NCBI GenBank assembly: GCA_030145345.1
Contig: JAQYVT010000001.1
Location: 77,013 to 141,012, forward strand
Origin: Desulfobacterales bacterium
GTDB lineage: Bacteria; Desulfobacterota; Desulfobacteria; Desulfobacterales; UBA11574
Length of the DNA stretch: 64,000 bases
Reading direction: 5' to 3'
The first letter of the stretch is position 1. Each line of letters starts with the position of its first letter. A program made the translations under genes and the position numbers. Shown here piece after piece: positions 19,932 to 29,887 of the stretch. The notes below the pieces were generated by a model that saw nothing but the letters and a program-made list of their open reading frames with translations, made no database searches and was not told where the DNA came from.

Positions 19932-20660
19932 TTAATTCAACAACACCTTTCTTGCTTCTTCGCGACCGCTATCGGTTAAAAAAGATTTGTCGATAATACT
20001 GGAAATTCTGTCTGGATCCGTTGGGTTATCTTTCTGTTTTTCTTCAAGGTTGGTAATGAGATCCGCATCGTACAGCACTTTAAAATTTAGCGTTTCCTCG
20101 GGCCGGGGATGATGGTGATGCCCGACGATATCACAAACCTCTTCAATCAATTCTTCTTTTGCGCCCAGCTTGATCATAATGGATCTGGCAATGGGCGGCC
20201 CTTCCTGCTCCTGGTATTTTGCCGCCGTACTGTTATACTTTCTTTCCGCTTCATGGATGCCGATGTCATGCAGATACGCTGAGGCCAGTATGACCGCCAG
20301 ATTGCCCCGTTCGTTTTTGCCGATTCTTTCGGCATACCGCGCCACCCGGGTTGCATGGCCGATCCGTTTGAAATCACTTTTAAAATACCGCTTCATCTCT
20401 ATGGCGATACGGTCTTTTAAAAGGTCCTCCTTCTGGGCCAAAAGCTCGGGCGGCAGATCCCCGATGCACTCTTTTGCATACTGGCAGTATGAAGCACACC
20501 CAAAATCCATTTTGGGGTTGGCGAACTTGTGCTCGCATTTGGGGCACTTCCGGGTGGTATCGTCTTTGAAAAACTCAACCAAATGACCGCATTCCGGACA
20601 TTTTGACTCGAAAATGGCCCCTGGTTTCCAGTATCGGCTGTCCTGTCCCGGGCATTTCAT
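19932..20660 (-). CDS. HD-domain phosphohydrolase with N-terminal zinc ribbon
   Basis: CPECGHLVEFF...CPKCEHKF ribbon; HATRVARYAERI...ASAYLHDIGIHEAE and GHHHHPR HD motifs. Confidence 0.85.
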   Translation of the reverse strand: MKCPGQDSRYWKPGAIFESKCPECGHLVEFFKDDTTRKCPKCEHKFANPKMDFGCASYCQYAKECIGDLPPELLAQKEDLLKDRIAIEMKRYFKSDFKRIGHATRVARYAERIGKNERGNLAVILASAYLHDIGIHEAERKYNSTAAKYQEQEGPPIARSIMIKLGAKEELIEEVCDIVGHHHHPRPEETLNFKVLYDADLITNLEEKQKDNPTDPDRISSIIDKSFLTDSGREEARKVLLN

Positions 20661-20693
20661 TCTTTTATCCTCCTCTGATTACGGCGTTCTTCT

Positions 20694-20738
20694 GACAGGA
20701 TTCACAAGACATATTCTAATCATCGTGTGAATCCTGTC
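20694..20738. repeat. Intergenic hairpin GACAGGATTCACA-N19-TGTGAATCCTGTC
   Basis: Perfect 13-bp arms between the hcp and HD-domain genes. Confidence 0.8.
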
Positions 20739-20747
20739 GAGAAAGAA

Positions 20748-22376
20748 TTATCCTAAAATCGCTTTTAGATCTTCATCCGGTGTCTGTATCGGCATAATAT
20801 TGAACTTTTCCACCAGAACATTGAGGATGTTCGGCGAAATAAACGCCGGCAGGCTGGGCCCGAGTCTTATATCCTTGATGCCCAGATACAGCAGGCTCAA
20901 CAGAATGGCACAGGCTTTCTGCTCATACCAGGACAGAACCATGGACAGCGGAAGATCATTCACCTCGCATTCAAAAGCATTTGCCAGGGCCAATGCAATC
21001 TGGACGGCAGAATAGGCGTCGTTGCACTGACCGACGTCGAGAAGTCTCGGAATGCCACCGATATCCCCCAAATCCTGATCAAAGAAACGGAACTTGCCGC
21101 AGGCAAGGGTCAAGACCACGCAGTCTTTGGGCACTTTTTCCACAAATTCGGTATAATAATTCCGTCCGGGTTTGGCGCCGTCGCATCCGGCCACCAGGAA
21201 AAAATGGCGGATCGCTTTGTTCTTGACCGCTTCGATCACCGTGCCCGCAACCCCCATGACCGCATTTCTGGCAAATCCGACCATGACCGATTTGCCTTCT
21301 GTATCTTCTGTAAATCCAGGCAATTTCTGTGCCTTTTCGATCACGGACGCGAAATTCTTGTCCCCGATGTGCGCAACGCCGGGCCAGCCCACCAGGCCGG
21401 TGGTAAAAATTTTATCTTTGTAAGAATCTCTCGGCTTCTGAATGCAGTTGGTGGTCATCAAAATGGCACCCGGAAACGCATCGAACTCTTTGGCCTGGTT
21501 TTGCCAGGCCGTCCCGTAATGCCCGCACAAGTGATCGTATTTTTTCAGTTCCGGATATCCATGGCAGGGGAGCATCTCACCGTGTGTATAGACATTGATC
21601 CCCTTTCCTTGAGTCTGCTTGAGGATGTCTTCCAGATCTTTTAAGTCATGCCCTGAAACCAGAATGGCCTTTCCTTTTTTTGCACCCAGCGGCACCGATG
21701 TCGGGACCGGATGGCCGTATGTCCCCGTATTTGCCGCATCCAGAATTTCCATGGCAACAAGATTGATCTCGCCGCATTTTAAAACCAGACCCACAAGATC
21801 GTCAGCGCCAAGATCCGTGTTCAAGCTGGCAGTCATGGCTTCGTGGATAAAATCGAAAATCCTGTCATCGGTTTTTCCAAGGATCTTTGCATGGTCCGCA
21901 TATGCGGCGACACCTTTGATGCCGTATATCAAAAGCTCTCTGAGGGAAAGAATGTCAGGATCGATGTTCGGGTCGGATTTAACCCCGACGGTTTCTCCCT
22001 GGGCCACAAGCCCCTCTAAGGTTGAGCCCGGCGTGAAGTTGGCAGGGCCGTCCAAAAAATCGGCCTCGCCGCCGGCTGCCGTTACCTTTGCCTTGAGTTC
22101 ATCTCTAAATTTAACGGCTTGATGGATCAGTTCGACAAATCGATTGGGGTCGAAATCGACGTTTGTTAACGTAGAAAAAATCGCTTCGCAAGCAAAATGA
22201 TCTATTTCTGGGTCGCGTATCTCTACGTTACGAGCTTCAACGGCCACCAGAGACAATCCTTTGACCGCATACATCAAAAGATCCTGCAGGGCTGCCACCT
22301 CCGGTTTTTTTCCGCATACGCCGATCTTTGTGCATCCTTCGCCTTTTGACGTCTGTTCACATTGAAAACAAAACAT
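20748..22376 (-). CDS. hcp: Hydroxylamine reductase / hybrid cluster protein
   Basis: MFCFQCEQTSKGEGCTKIGVCGKKPEVAALQDLL N-terminus; TTNCIQKPRDSYKDKIFTTGLVGWPGVAHI. Confidence 0.98.
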   Translation of the reverse strand: MFCFQCEQTSKGEGCTKIGVCGKKPEVAALQDLLMYAVKGLSLVAVEARNVEIRDPEIDHFACEAIFSTLTNVDFDPNRFVELIHQAVKFRDELKAKVTAAGGEADFLDGPANFTPGSTLEGLVAQGETVGVKSDPNIDPDILSLRELLIYGIKGVAAYADHAKILGKTDDRIFDFIHEAMTASLNTDLGADDLVGLVLKCGEINLVAMEILDAANTGTYGHPVPTSVPLGAKKGKAILVSGHDLKDLEDILKQTQGKGINVYTHGEMLPCHGYPELKKYDHLCGHYGTAWQNQAKEFDAFPGAILMTTNCIQKPRDSYKDKIFTTGLVGWPGVAHIGDKNFASVIEKAQKLPGFTEDTEGKSVMVGFARNAVMGVAGTVIEAVKNKAIRHFFLVAGCDGAKPGRNYYTEFVEKVPKDCVVLTLACGKFRFFDQDLGDIGGIPRLLDVGQCNDAYSAVQIALALANAFECEVNDLPLSMVLSWYEQKACAILLSLLYLGIKDIRLGPSLPAFISPNILNVLVEKFNIMPIQTPDEDLKAILG

Positions 22377-22513
22377 GATGTGCCTCCTTTTTGTTGAATA
22401 CGTCCGTCTGTTGTCGGACGTGTTAATGGTCTTTTATGAATCGGTCTCGATAACTGTGTAAATCGTTTCCTTACCTTTGACATGCAGACTATATTACAAA
22501 CGCGTCCAATGCC

Positions 22514-22527
22514 TTGACTTAAGTCAA
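22514..22527. promoter_or_regulatory. Crp/Fnr-type operator, candidate HcpR site
   Basis: Perfect palindrome TTGACTTAAGTCAA in the divergent hcp / Crp-Fnr regulator intergenic region. Confidence 0.65.
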
Positions 22528-22563
22528 AAAAAAATGATAATTTTTTAATGAAAAGGGAAAATT

Positions 22564-23250
22564 ATGAAAAAAATTCTCCATATCATCGCAGAAGCGCCCC
22601 TTTTCAACGGCCTGGCTGAAGATCAGTTGAACCAAGTTCGGCAGATTTCCGTGGACAAGTTTTATGATAAAGGCAAGACGGTTTTTTTAGAAGGAGATGA
22701 TTGTAACGGTTTTTATATCGTTGCAGACGGCAAGGTAAAAATCTATAAAGTCTCGTTCGAAGGCAAAGAACATATTCTTCATATTTACGGCCCCGGGAAT
22801 CCCTTTGGTGAAGTTCCGGTGTTTTCCGGGCGGAAATTTCCGGCCAGCGCCCAGACCCTCCTCAAAAGCCATCTTCTGTTTTTTCCACGGACAGCGTTTG
22901 TGGATCTGATATCCAACAATCCTTCTCTTGCGCTGAATATGCTTGCCGTGCTTTCCATGCGCCTGCGCCAATTCACGGTCCAGATAGAAAATCTTTCGCT
23001 AAAGGAAGTTCCGGGCCGGCTGGCTTCATATCTTCTATATTTGACAGAGGAACAGGGCCGACCCGATTCTGTGACCTTAAATATTTCAAAAGGTCAGCTT
23101 GCCAGCCTTCTGGGTACCATCCCTGAAACCCTGTCACGAATTCTGGGGAAAATGAACAAACAGCATCTCATCGAGGCCGGCGGCCGGGAAATAAAAATTT
23201 TAGACTTCAGGGGGTTGGAAGATCTGGCCGAATACGGTAAATTACAGTAA
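22564..23250 (+). CDS. Crp/Fnr-family transcriptional regulator, HcpR-like
   Basis: cNMP-binding-like domain and HTH (ISKGQLASLLGTIPETLSRILGKM); divergent from hcp. Confidence 0.9.
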   Translation: MKKILHIIAEAPLFNGLAEDQLNQVRQISVDKFYDKGKTVFLEGDDCNGFYIVADGKVKIYKVSFEGKEHILHIYGPGNPFGEVPVFSGRKFPASAQTLLKSHLLFFPRTAFVDLISNNPSLALNMLAVLSMRLRQFTVQIENLSLKEVPGRLASYLLYLTEEQGRPDSVTLNISKGQLASLLGTIPETLSRILGKMNKQHLIEAGGREIKILDFRGLEDLAEYGKLQ

Positions 23251-23367
23251 ACGGTCTGTTTTACGGTTCTCCGGCCTACAATTACCTGATTTTATCTCGG
23301 AATCGAGTTTTGGTCAAGTTTTGCATGCCATTTTCATGGCAAACCCCTTGCGAACGAATGACAGCCC

Positions 23368-23691
23368 CTATTTTTCCTGAAGATATTTTTCAAGAACTTC
23401 ATTCGCCCATTCCATGGCGGCAATCATGTTTGGAAATCCGGTGGTGGTTAACGACAATAGAATTGCATGGCGGATCTCATCCGGTGCGGCACCGGATGCC
23501 AGCGATTTTCTTGTTGAAGACATAACTGCACCTCTGGAATTCGCGCCGATGGCGATACCGAGCTTGATGAGGTCCTGGTATTTCTCCTCCAGAGGTCCCT
23601 CTTCTCGGCATGACTTGCCCAATTGTTGATAATGTTCTAAAACTTTCGGAAATTTTTCGGAAAAGTTTTCATATGGCTTGGGAAAATACAT
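23368..23691 (-). CDS. Carboxymuconolactone decarboxylase/AhpD-like protein
   Basis: KELIKLGIAIGA-like (DLIKLGIAIGANSRGAVMSSTRKSLASGAAPDEIRHAILLSLTTTGFP). Confidence 0.85.
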   Translation of the reverse strand: MYFPKPYENFSEKFPKVLEHYQQLGKSCREEGPLEEKYQDLIKLGIAIGANSRGAVMSSTRKSLASGAAPDEIRHAILLSLTTTGFPNMIAAMEWANEVLEKYLQEK

Positions 23692-23756
23692 CGGTCCTCC
23701 TTTGTCTGAATCAGATGGATGTTAAATGTTTAACTTTTATAACCGGTTGATATTTT

Positions 23757-24296
23757 TTATTTTGATGTGTCGGATGATGGTGGTTGCGGTTCTAAATAAA
23801 AACGCCACTTGCAGAACATGTCTTCGGGATGCGGGTCCGGCGGTGCGAAAAGACACTCAACCCGAATACGATCATCAACCTCCTGGGCAAAACTGTTAAA
23901 TTCTTTGTGGTGCATTTCCTTACATACATATTCGCCCAAACCCCGTTTGATTCTGGCTTCCTGGGTCGGACAGGCGGGAACGGAAATCATCACTTCCTTG
24001 TCGGATTCTTGAATCTGGTATCCCACGAGGATGCACCAGGGGAAAAGTTTCTGGGCTTTGACAAAGCCTTTGAGTCCTTTTTCCCGAATTTGAAATCGGG
24101 TGACCAGGTCTTTTGCGGCCATTGCCGAGACGCGGTCCCAGACCTTTTCGTTGAGATTTTCGGCGGTTTCCTGGCCGAACTGCTCGGTTAAATTGATAAA
24201 CCAGAACGCATCAACGACTCGGTAGTGCCAGAGAAGAAATTTTAGATATTTCCTCAGTTCCGGTGCTTCCATTTTCTCGAATATTTCCATATCCAT
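23757..24296 (-). CDS. DUF6125-like conserved protein
   Basis: ORF with conserved-looking [26 protein letters not shown] and [21 protein letters not shown]; family assignment from memory. Confidence 0.6.
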   Translation of the reverse strand: MDMEIFEKMEAPELRKYLKFLLWHYRVVDAFWFINLTEQFGQETAENLNEKVWDRVSAMAAKDLVTRFQIREKGLKGFVKAQKLFPWCILVGYQIQESDKEVMISVPACPTQEARIKRGLGEYVCKEMHHKEFNSFAQEVDDRIRVECLFAPPDPHPEDMFCKWRFYLEPQPPSSDTSK

Positions 24297-24336
24297 GGTG
24301 TGACTCCTTTGTATCCTTTACAATGATCTTCATTTT

Positions 24337-24795
24337 TTACAAAGCGGACCAAATGATCTTATCCATATCATCTTTTAAGATTATATTTGGTAGGCCTTTT
24401 TCATCAAACACAATCCCTGCACTTCCCTTGTTTCCCAACAGTTTAAGGTCCGGTCGTCCTTGCGATAGCTCCAGAGTCGCTCGGGGAACATATTCCTCAT
24501 CAAAAAATGTCATTCGCGCGGAATCGGGGGATGCTGAAATGGAAACACGTTCTTTTCCGCTGGCATCTATGACGCTGAAGGTCTGAACAACGGCTTTCTG
24601 GGCGGTGACTTTTGATGAACGTATTTCATTTTCGAGTTTCTTCAACCGCGCAATAACAAACCCTGCAGCAATAAAGATAGCCAGAGGTAATACCATGGTT
24701 TTTATTTCGACACTCAGTTGTTCATAGTATCCACCCATCACCACAATCAAAAGGGTAAGTGCGAATGGTTTTTTCCAATCTTTTTTCTGAAACAT
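24337..24795 (-). CDS. Hypothetical membrane-anchored protein
   Basis: TM near the N-terminus followed by repeated DASGKERVSISAS / DEKGLPNIILKDD type beta segments. Confidence 0.6.
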   Translation of the reverse strand: MFQKKDWKKPFALTLLIVVMGGYYEQLSVEIKTMVLPLAIFIAAGFVIARLKKLENEIRSSKVTAQKAVVQTFSVIDASGKERVSISASPDSARMTFFDEEYVPRATLELSQGRPDLKLLGNKGSAGIVFDEKGLPNIILKDDMDKIIWSAL

Positions 24796-25155
24796 CCGTC
24801 ATTCTCCTTTGGTCAGGATCCCTTATTATAAATTGAAAAATAACAATACTTCATATGATACGATGCGTCAAATTGACTGAAATAAAGGCGAATGGACCCT
24901 GAAACGAGGTTGGAAAATTTGATACATTCATTTTTTAAGACGTCGTTAACAAAAAGTCCTTGCACCCAGGACCCGAGCCAATTTTATATTTTTTGTTAAG
25001 TTTGTGGTTGTTCTTGGACGGACTTTCGATTATAGTCTCCGCCGGTGGATACGGGTTGGACGGACGGGTATGGCAGATGGAACCTGATACTAAATACACA
25101 CCGGTTAATTCTTGATGAAAATGATTTGGTAAACACGCCGGTTACTGGTGATTGA

Positions 25156-25713
25156 ATGATGAAAATACTATCGGAAAATATAACAACGCCTGTGGTTTCT
25201 GTGGTCGGGAATTCCGGCGCAGGCAAGACCACGATTTTAGAAAAAATAATTCCTGAAATGACCCACCGGGGTCTGAAAGTCGGGACCATTAAACACGACG
25301 TGCATGGTCGGTTTGAGATGGACAAACCCGGCAAAGACAGCTGGCGACATAAACACGCCGGTGCATCGACCACCGTTATTTCGTCTCCGTATCGAATCGG
25401 AATGGTGATGGATGTGAAATATGATCACAGCCTTGATGAATTGGCGCCATTTTTCAACGGTATGGACATTATATTAACCGAAGGATATAAACAAGATCAC
25501 AAACCAAAGCTGGAAATTTTCAGGCCTGAGATTACCCAAGAACCCTTGTGCAAAAACGATGAAAATCTTCTTGCGTTTATCAGCGATGCCCCCATCGATT
25601 TCGGCGTGCCGGTATTTTCCACAGGAGATATTAAGGGCGTGGCCGATTTTTTAATCGCACATTTTAATCTTATCCCCTCTGTAACAACGGATCACAAGAA
25701 AGCCGCAACATAA
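25156..25713 (+). CDS. mobB: Molybdopterin-guanine dinucleotide biosynthesis protein MobB
   Basis: VVSVVGNSGAGKTTILEKIIPEMTHRGLKVGTIKHDVHGRFEMDKPGKDSWRHKHAGA. Confidence 0.92.
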   Translation: MMKILSENITTPVVSVVGNSGAGKTTILEKIIPEMTHRGLKVGTIKHDVHGRFEMDKPGKDSWRHKHAGASTTVISSPYRIGMVMDVKYDHSLDELAPFFNGMDIILTEGYKQDHKPKLEIFRPEITQEPLCKNDENLLAFISDAPIDFGVPVFSTGDIKGVADFLIAHFNLIPSVTTDHKKAAT

Positions 25714-25996
25714 ACCGGGATTGAAGATTCCCTAACCCTTGCCGCGGGGAATCTTCCCGGCAAGGTATTCTGTCAATTTTTATTCCCTTGGCCAACCCCG
25801 TGGCGTGCTGCCGGGACTGCACTTGCCATGCGGGTTCAATATCTCCCCGAACCGGTGGTTACCTCTTTATATAATTTTGTCGCTTGACGGTTCGATAAAA
25901 TATGGGCTATAAATAATCATCGATATCTTTCAGAGACCCTTTGCATCTAAGCCGGTTTAAATTCCTTAATCACAAACCCAACTCGGAAGCCACATT

Positions 25997-26560
25997 ATGA
26001 AAAAATACTTCATAGGGGCGTCTCTCGTTTTGTTCGGTTTTGTAATCGCCTTCCCCTTGTTCAGCATGACCTACTATACCATGGTGCGCACCTCCACCCC
26101 GGATTTTTGTGCCCTGTGCCATGAGATCAAACCGGCCGTGATTGCCTGGCGATCCTCCACCCATGTCAACAATCCCCAAGGATTCGTGGCCGACTGCATG
26201 GACTGCCACTTGCCCGCCCCTCACAAGACATTCGACTTCTTTTTTGCCAAAACCTATCACGGCGCCAAGGACGTGGTGAAGCATTTTTTAATCGAGGAAT
26301 ACGACCGGAAAAAAAACCGGGAGGCGGCCTACGATGCCTTTGACAATGCCCAGTGCCAGAAGTGCCATAGAAACCTGCTGACCATGCCGGACAAGCGAGG
26401 TGCCATGCTGGCACACCGGTCGGTTATCTATGCGCGTCCGGGCTACGAAAAAAAGTGCGTCGACTGCCATTACGACCTGGTTCACAATGAGAGTGTGTCG
26501 ATCATGTACAAACAGTATCGGCGGCTTCCCTATCAGGCCAAGGGCCTTCGAAAACTCTAA
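25997..26560 (+). CDS. NapC/NirT/NrfH-like tetraheme membrane cytochrome c
   Basis: N-terminal TM; four CxxCH motifs (CALCH, CMDCH, CQKCH, CVDCH). Confidence 0.92.
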   Translation: MKKYFIGASLVLFGFVIAFPLFSMTYYTMVRTSTPDFCALCHEIKPAVIAWRSSTHVNNPQGFVADCMDCHLPAPHKTFDFFFAKTYHGAKDVVKHFLIEEYDRKKNREAAYDAFDNAQCQKCHRNLLTMPDKRGAMLAHRSVIYARPGYEKKCVDCHYDLVHNESVSIMYKQYRRLPYQAKGLRKL

Positions 26561-26614
26561 TCAACCGGTATGAACAGAGTGTTTCATCCCTTTTTTACCG
26601 AAAGGAGGAAAACC

Positions 26615-28015
26615 GTGAGGCAAAAAATTATATTCATCGCAGTTGGACTGCTGACCGTCGGCCTGGTGCTGTCCGGTGCCATGGGGCCGGCGGATGCACA
26701 GCCCAACTTCGCAAAAATGAAGGAGTACCGGATCGAACGGAGCATTCCGCCCGAGGCGGTGGCCTGCATCGAATGCCACAAGGCCACGAACCCCGGGCTG
26801 TTCGATGACTGGGCCCGGAGCCGCCATGCCAATGCCAACATCACCTGTCTGGACTGCCATCTGGCCCAGCCCGGCGATACCGATGTGGCCAAAGGACATG
26901 AAAAATACTACAGCCGAAAGGATCTTCCGTACGGAGAACCGAAGTACAAGGTGCCCATCGCCGCAATCGTTACCCCCAAGGACTGCTCCCGCTGCCATCC
27001 CGATGAGGTAACCCAGTACAGCAAGAGCAAGCATGCCAATACCATCGAGATCATGTGGAAGCTGGACCCTTGGCTGAACAAGGGCATGAATTCGGACAAC
27101 GAGCGCAAGACCGGTTGCTTCAACTGCCATGGAACGGTCATCGAGATTGACGAAAACGGCGCCGTTGATCCTGCCACCTGGCCCAATGCCGGTGTCGGCA
27201 GATTGAATGTTGACGGGAGTAAAGGTTCGTGCACGTCCTGTCATACCCGACACCGCTTTTCTGTGGCCGAGGCGAGGATGCCCGAGGCCTGCGACCAGTG
27301 CCATTTGGGACCCGACCATCCTCAAATCGAAATTTATGAAGAGTCCAAGCATGGAACGATGTACCATGCCTATAAAGACGAATATAATTTTAACGCAGCC
27401 GCCGGCACCTGGACACCGGGTACGGATTATCGCGCGCCGACCTGTGCGGCCTGCCACATGTCCGGTTCCGGAAAGGTCATGGGAACCCATGACGTCACCG
27501 AGCGGCTGTCCTGGGAGACCCAGGCACCGCTGACGGTCCGGCCCCAGGATTTCAAGCCCTTACCTTCGGGAACCGACTGGACGGTGGAACGGGAAAAGAT
27601 GAAGAATGTCTGCCGCGCCTGCCACGGTGATTCTTGGATCAACGATTTTTATAACGGATTCGACAAAGCCGTGGAAGAATATAACGAGGTCTATTTCAAA
27701 CCGGCCAAGACAAAGCTGGGCGAACTTTATGAGAAGGGACTGTTGGATAAGACCAAATTCTTCGATGAGCGTCTCGAAGTGGAGTTCTATGAACTGTGGC
27801 ACCACGAAGGCCGCCGTGCCCGAATGGGGGTCATGATGATGGCGCCGGACTACGCCTGGTGGCACGGGTTCTATGAGTGCAAGTTCCGCTTTGCCAACTT
27901 TATGGAAGCGGCCAACCACCTGATCGAGACCGGCCAAAAGGCGTATGTCGCCAAAGATTTCCCCAATGCCACGGGAGACACACAGAAGCCGCCGAAAATC
28001 TTCGACAAGAAGTAA
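26615..28015 (+). CDS. Octaheme hydroxylamine oxidoreductase-like cytochrome c
   Basis: Eight CxxCH motifs (CIECH, CLDCH, CSRCH, CFNCH, CTSCH, CDQCH, CAACH, CRACH); signal peptide from a GTG at 26615; downstream of the NrfH-like gene. Confidence 0.9.
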   Translation: MRQKIIFIAVGLLTVGLVLSGAMGPADAQPNFAKMKEYRIERSIPPEAVACIECHKATNPGLFDDWARSRHANANITCLDCHLAQPGDTDVAKGHEKYYSRKDLPYGEPKYKVPIAAIVTPKDCSRCHPDEVTQYSKSKHANTIEIMWKLDPWLNKGMNSDNERKTGCFNCHGTVIEIDENGAVDPATWPNAGVGRLNVDGSKGSCTSCHTRHRFSVAEARMPEACDQCHLGPDHPQIEIYEESKHGTMYHAYKDEYNFNAAAGTWTPGTDYRAPTCAACHMSGSGKVMGTHDVTERLSWETQAPLTVRPQDFKPLPSGTDWTVEREKMKNVCRACHGDSWINDFYNGFDKAVEEYNEVYFKPAKTKLGELYEKGLLDKTKFFDERLEVEFYELWHHEGRRARMGVMMMAPDYAWWHGFYECKFRFANFMEAANHLIETGQKAYVAKDFPNATGDTQKPPKIFDKK

Positions 28016-28027
28016 TCGTCCATACAT

Positions 28028-28079
28028 CCAACAGGACTGACTTCCGCCCTTCTGTCTGAGCGTAGGTCCGTCCTGTTGG
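28028..28079. terminator. Stem-loop CCAACAGGAC...GTCCTGTTGG, possible terminator
   Basis: Perfect 10-bp arms just after the HAO-like stop codon; no clear U-tract. Confidence 0.4.
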
Positions 28080-28137
28080 GGATGAAACGGAATGTTATTC
28101 TGAGAAAGGCTATAATCGGAGCCCAACCCGCGGCCTG

Positions 28138-29088
28138 CTACTTATAAACCAGTTTGGGCGTTTCCATAATTACTTTGGTATCCGGTGGAACAGATTCGGT
28201 AATCCAGACATTTCCCCCGATTACCGAGCGCGCCCCGATAATGGTATTTCCACCCAGAATCGTGGCGCCCGAGTACACAATGACATCGTCTTCGATGGTG
28301 GGATGGCGTTTTTTGCCTCTCAGTCGTTCTCCGGCATCTTTGGGAAGTGAAAGGGCGCCAAGGGTCACCCCTTGATAGATTCGGACGTTTTTTCCGATCA
28401 CGGTGGTCTCGCCGATCACCACGCCGGTTCCATGGTCGATGACAAAACTTTCTCCGATATCGGCCCCGGGATGGATATCGATGCCGGTCAAACTGTGGGC
28501 ATGTTCCGTCATGATGCGGGGTAAAAGCGGCACCTGAAGCTCAAAAAGCTTATGGGCCACCCGATATACGGTGACGGCAAAAATACCGGGATAGCTGAAA
28601 ATAATCTCGTCATGACTTTTTGCCGCAGGGTCCCCTTCATAGACCGCCCGGACATCCGTTGCCAGTATTTTCCGAAGCAACGGTATCGATTCAAGGAGGT
28701 TGAGCGCGATCTTCTGTCCCTGTTCCTCGCATTCATTGCACGGCAGATCATATCTGAAGCAGTCATGCCGAATACTGTGGGCAATCTGAACCGAAAGCAT
28801 ATCAAACAGAACCGAGACCGACTGGCCCATGTAGTATTTCAAATTGACCGGATCGATTTTTTCCCGAGTAAAGTAGCCGGGGAAAAGGATTTCCTTTAAT
28901 TTGTTTATAATATCAACTATATAACCCTCAGAAGGAATCGGTTCATAGTCGATGTGGGTGTAACTCGCTTTATCATAGCAGCTTTTTATGATGTTTTCAG
29001 TAATGTCGGGAAGCTTCTCTTTGAATCTGTTTAAAGATTCAGCATCGATCCTGCAGGAGGGTTCCGGGGTATTCATATCCTTTTTCAT
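28138..29088 (-). CDS. cysE: Serine O-acetyltransferase
   Basis: GIDIHPGADIGESFVIDHGTGVVIGETTVIGKNVRIYQGVTLGALS hexapeptide repeats. Start at 29088 preferred. Confidence 0.92.
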   Translation of the reverse strand: MKKDMNTPEPSCRIDAESLNRFKEKLPDITENIIKSCYDKASYTHIDYEPIPSEGYIVDIINKLKEILFPGYFTREKIDPVNLKYYMGQSVSVLFDMLSVQIAHSIRHDCFRYDLPCNECEEQGQKIALNLLESIPLLRKILATDVRAVYEGDPAAKSHDEIIFSYPGIFAVTVYRVAHKLFELQVPLLPRIMTEHAHSLTGIDIHPGADIGESFVIDHGTGVVIGETTVIGKNVRIYQGVTLGALSLPKDAGERLRGKKRHPTIEDDVIVYSGATILGGNTIIGARSVIGGNVWITESVPPDTKVIMETPKLVYK

Positions 29089-29170
29089 TTGAATATCTCC
29101 AAAATTATTATATCGAGATATACGCAATGTCCCTTGCAAGAGACTTTTTGCGCGTTCATCACTTGTTCGA

Positions 29171-29638
29171 TCAGGACACTTTTTCTCGAGGGGTTTTTAT
29201 ATCTTTTGACAACAGAGTTTCGACGGTGTCACCGCAACGAATTTTGCCCCCCGCAATGACACGGGCAAAGACCCCTTCTTTTGGCATAATACAGTCTCCG
29301 GCTTGGTAATATATGGCACACCGGTTATGGCATTGTTTGCCGATTTGCGAAATCTCAACTTCGGCCGATTTCCCGAGTTTCACACGGGTTCCCACCGGCA
29401 GATTTTTCCAATCAACGCCGGATGTTGCGATATTTTCGGCAAAATCGCCAAAGGTTACATCAAGACCGTTATTGCGCGCTGTTTCGATGCTTTCCGCGGC
29501 CAAAAAACTCACCTGCCGATGCCACGGACCGGCATGGGCGTCTCCTTCGAGTCCATGATTTTTTATAATGCTGGCCTGTTGGACTTGAACTTTTCGTGTT
29601 CCTTTTTTCTTGCTTAAAGCGATGGAAATAATTTTCAT
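29171..29638 (-). CDS. MOSC domain-containing protein
   Basis: GLEGDAHAGPWHRQVSFLA...FAENIATSGVDWKNLPVGTRVKLGKSAEVEISQIGKQCH. Confidence 0.9.
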   Translation of the reverse strand: MKIISIALSKKKGTRKVQVQQASIIKNHGLEGDAHAGPWHRQVSFLAAESIETARNNGLDVTFGDFAENIATSGVDWKNLPVGTRVKLGKSAEVEISQIGKQCHNRCAIYYQAGDCIMPKEGVFARVIAGGKIRCGDTVETLLSKDIKTPREKVS

Positions 29639-29887
29639 GGTACAACCTGCGCATTGAAAAATATCGTGATCATATTCGGGTTAAAGAGAAACATCCTGCT
29701 GGATTTCTTTTCTCTTTTTTCTAAAAGTGGAAGCCATTTAATAAATGCCACTATGTGGTATTTATGTCAATGTTAAAATGAACCTTTTCCTTGTGCGTGG
29801 TCCTTAAAAGTTCATTTGACTTCGGGATTCGTACGCTGGCTCAGGCCGGATGATTTCAATGAAACGGCGTCAAAAGCATCCCGGATT

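Noticed and set aside
26561-27490. 309-aa - strand ORF
   Set aside because: Antisense to the octaheme cytochrome gene whose eight CxxCH motifs are unambiguous.
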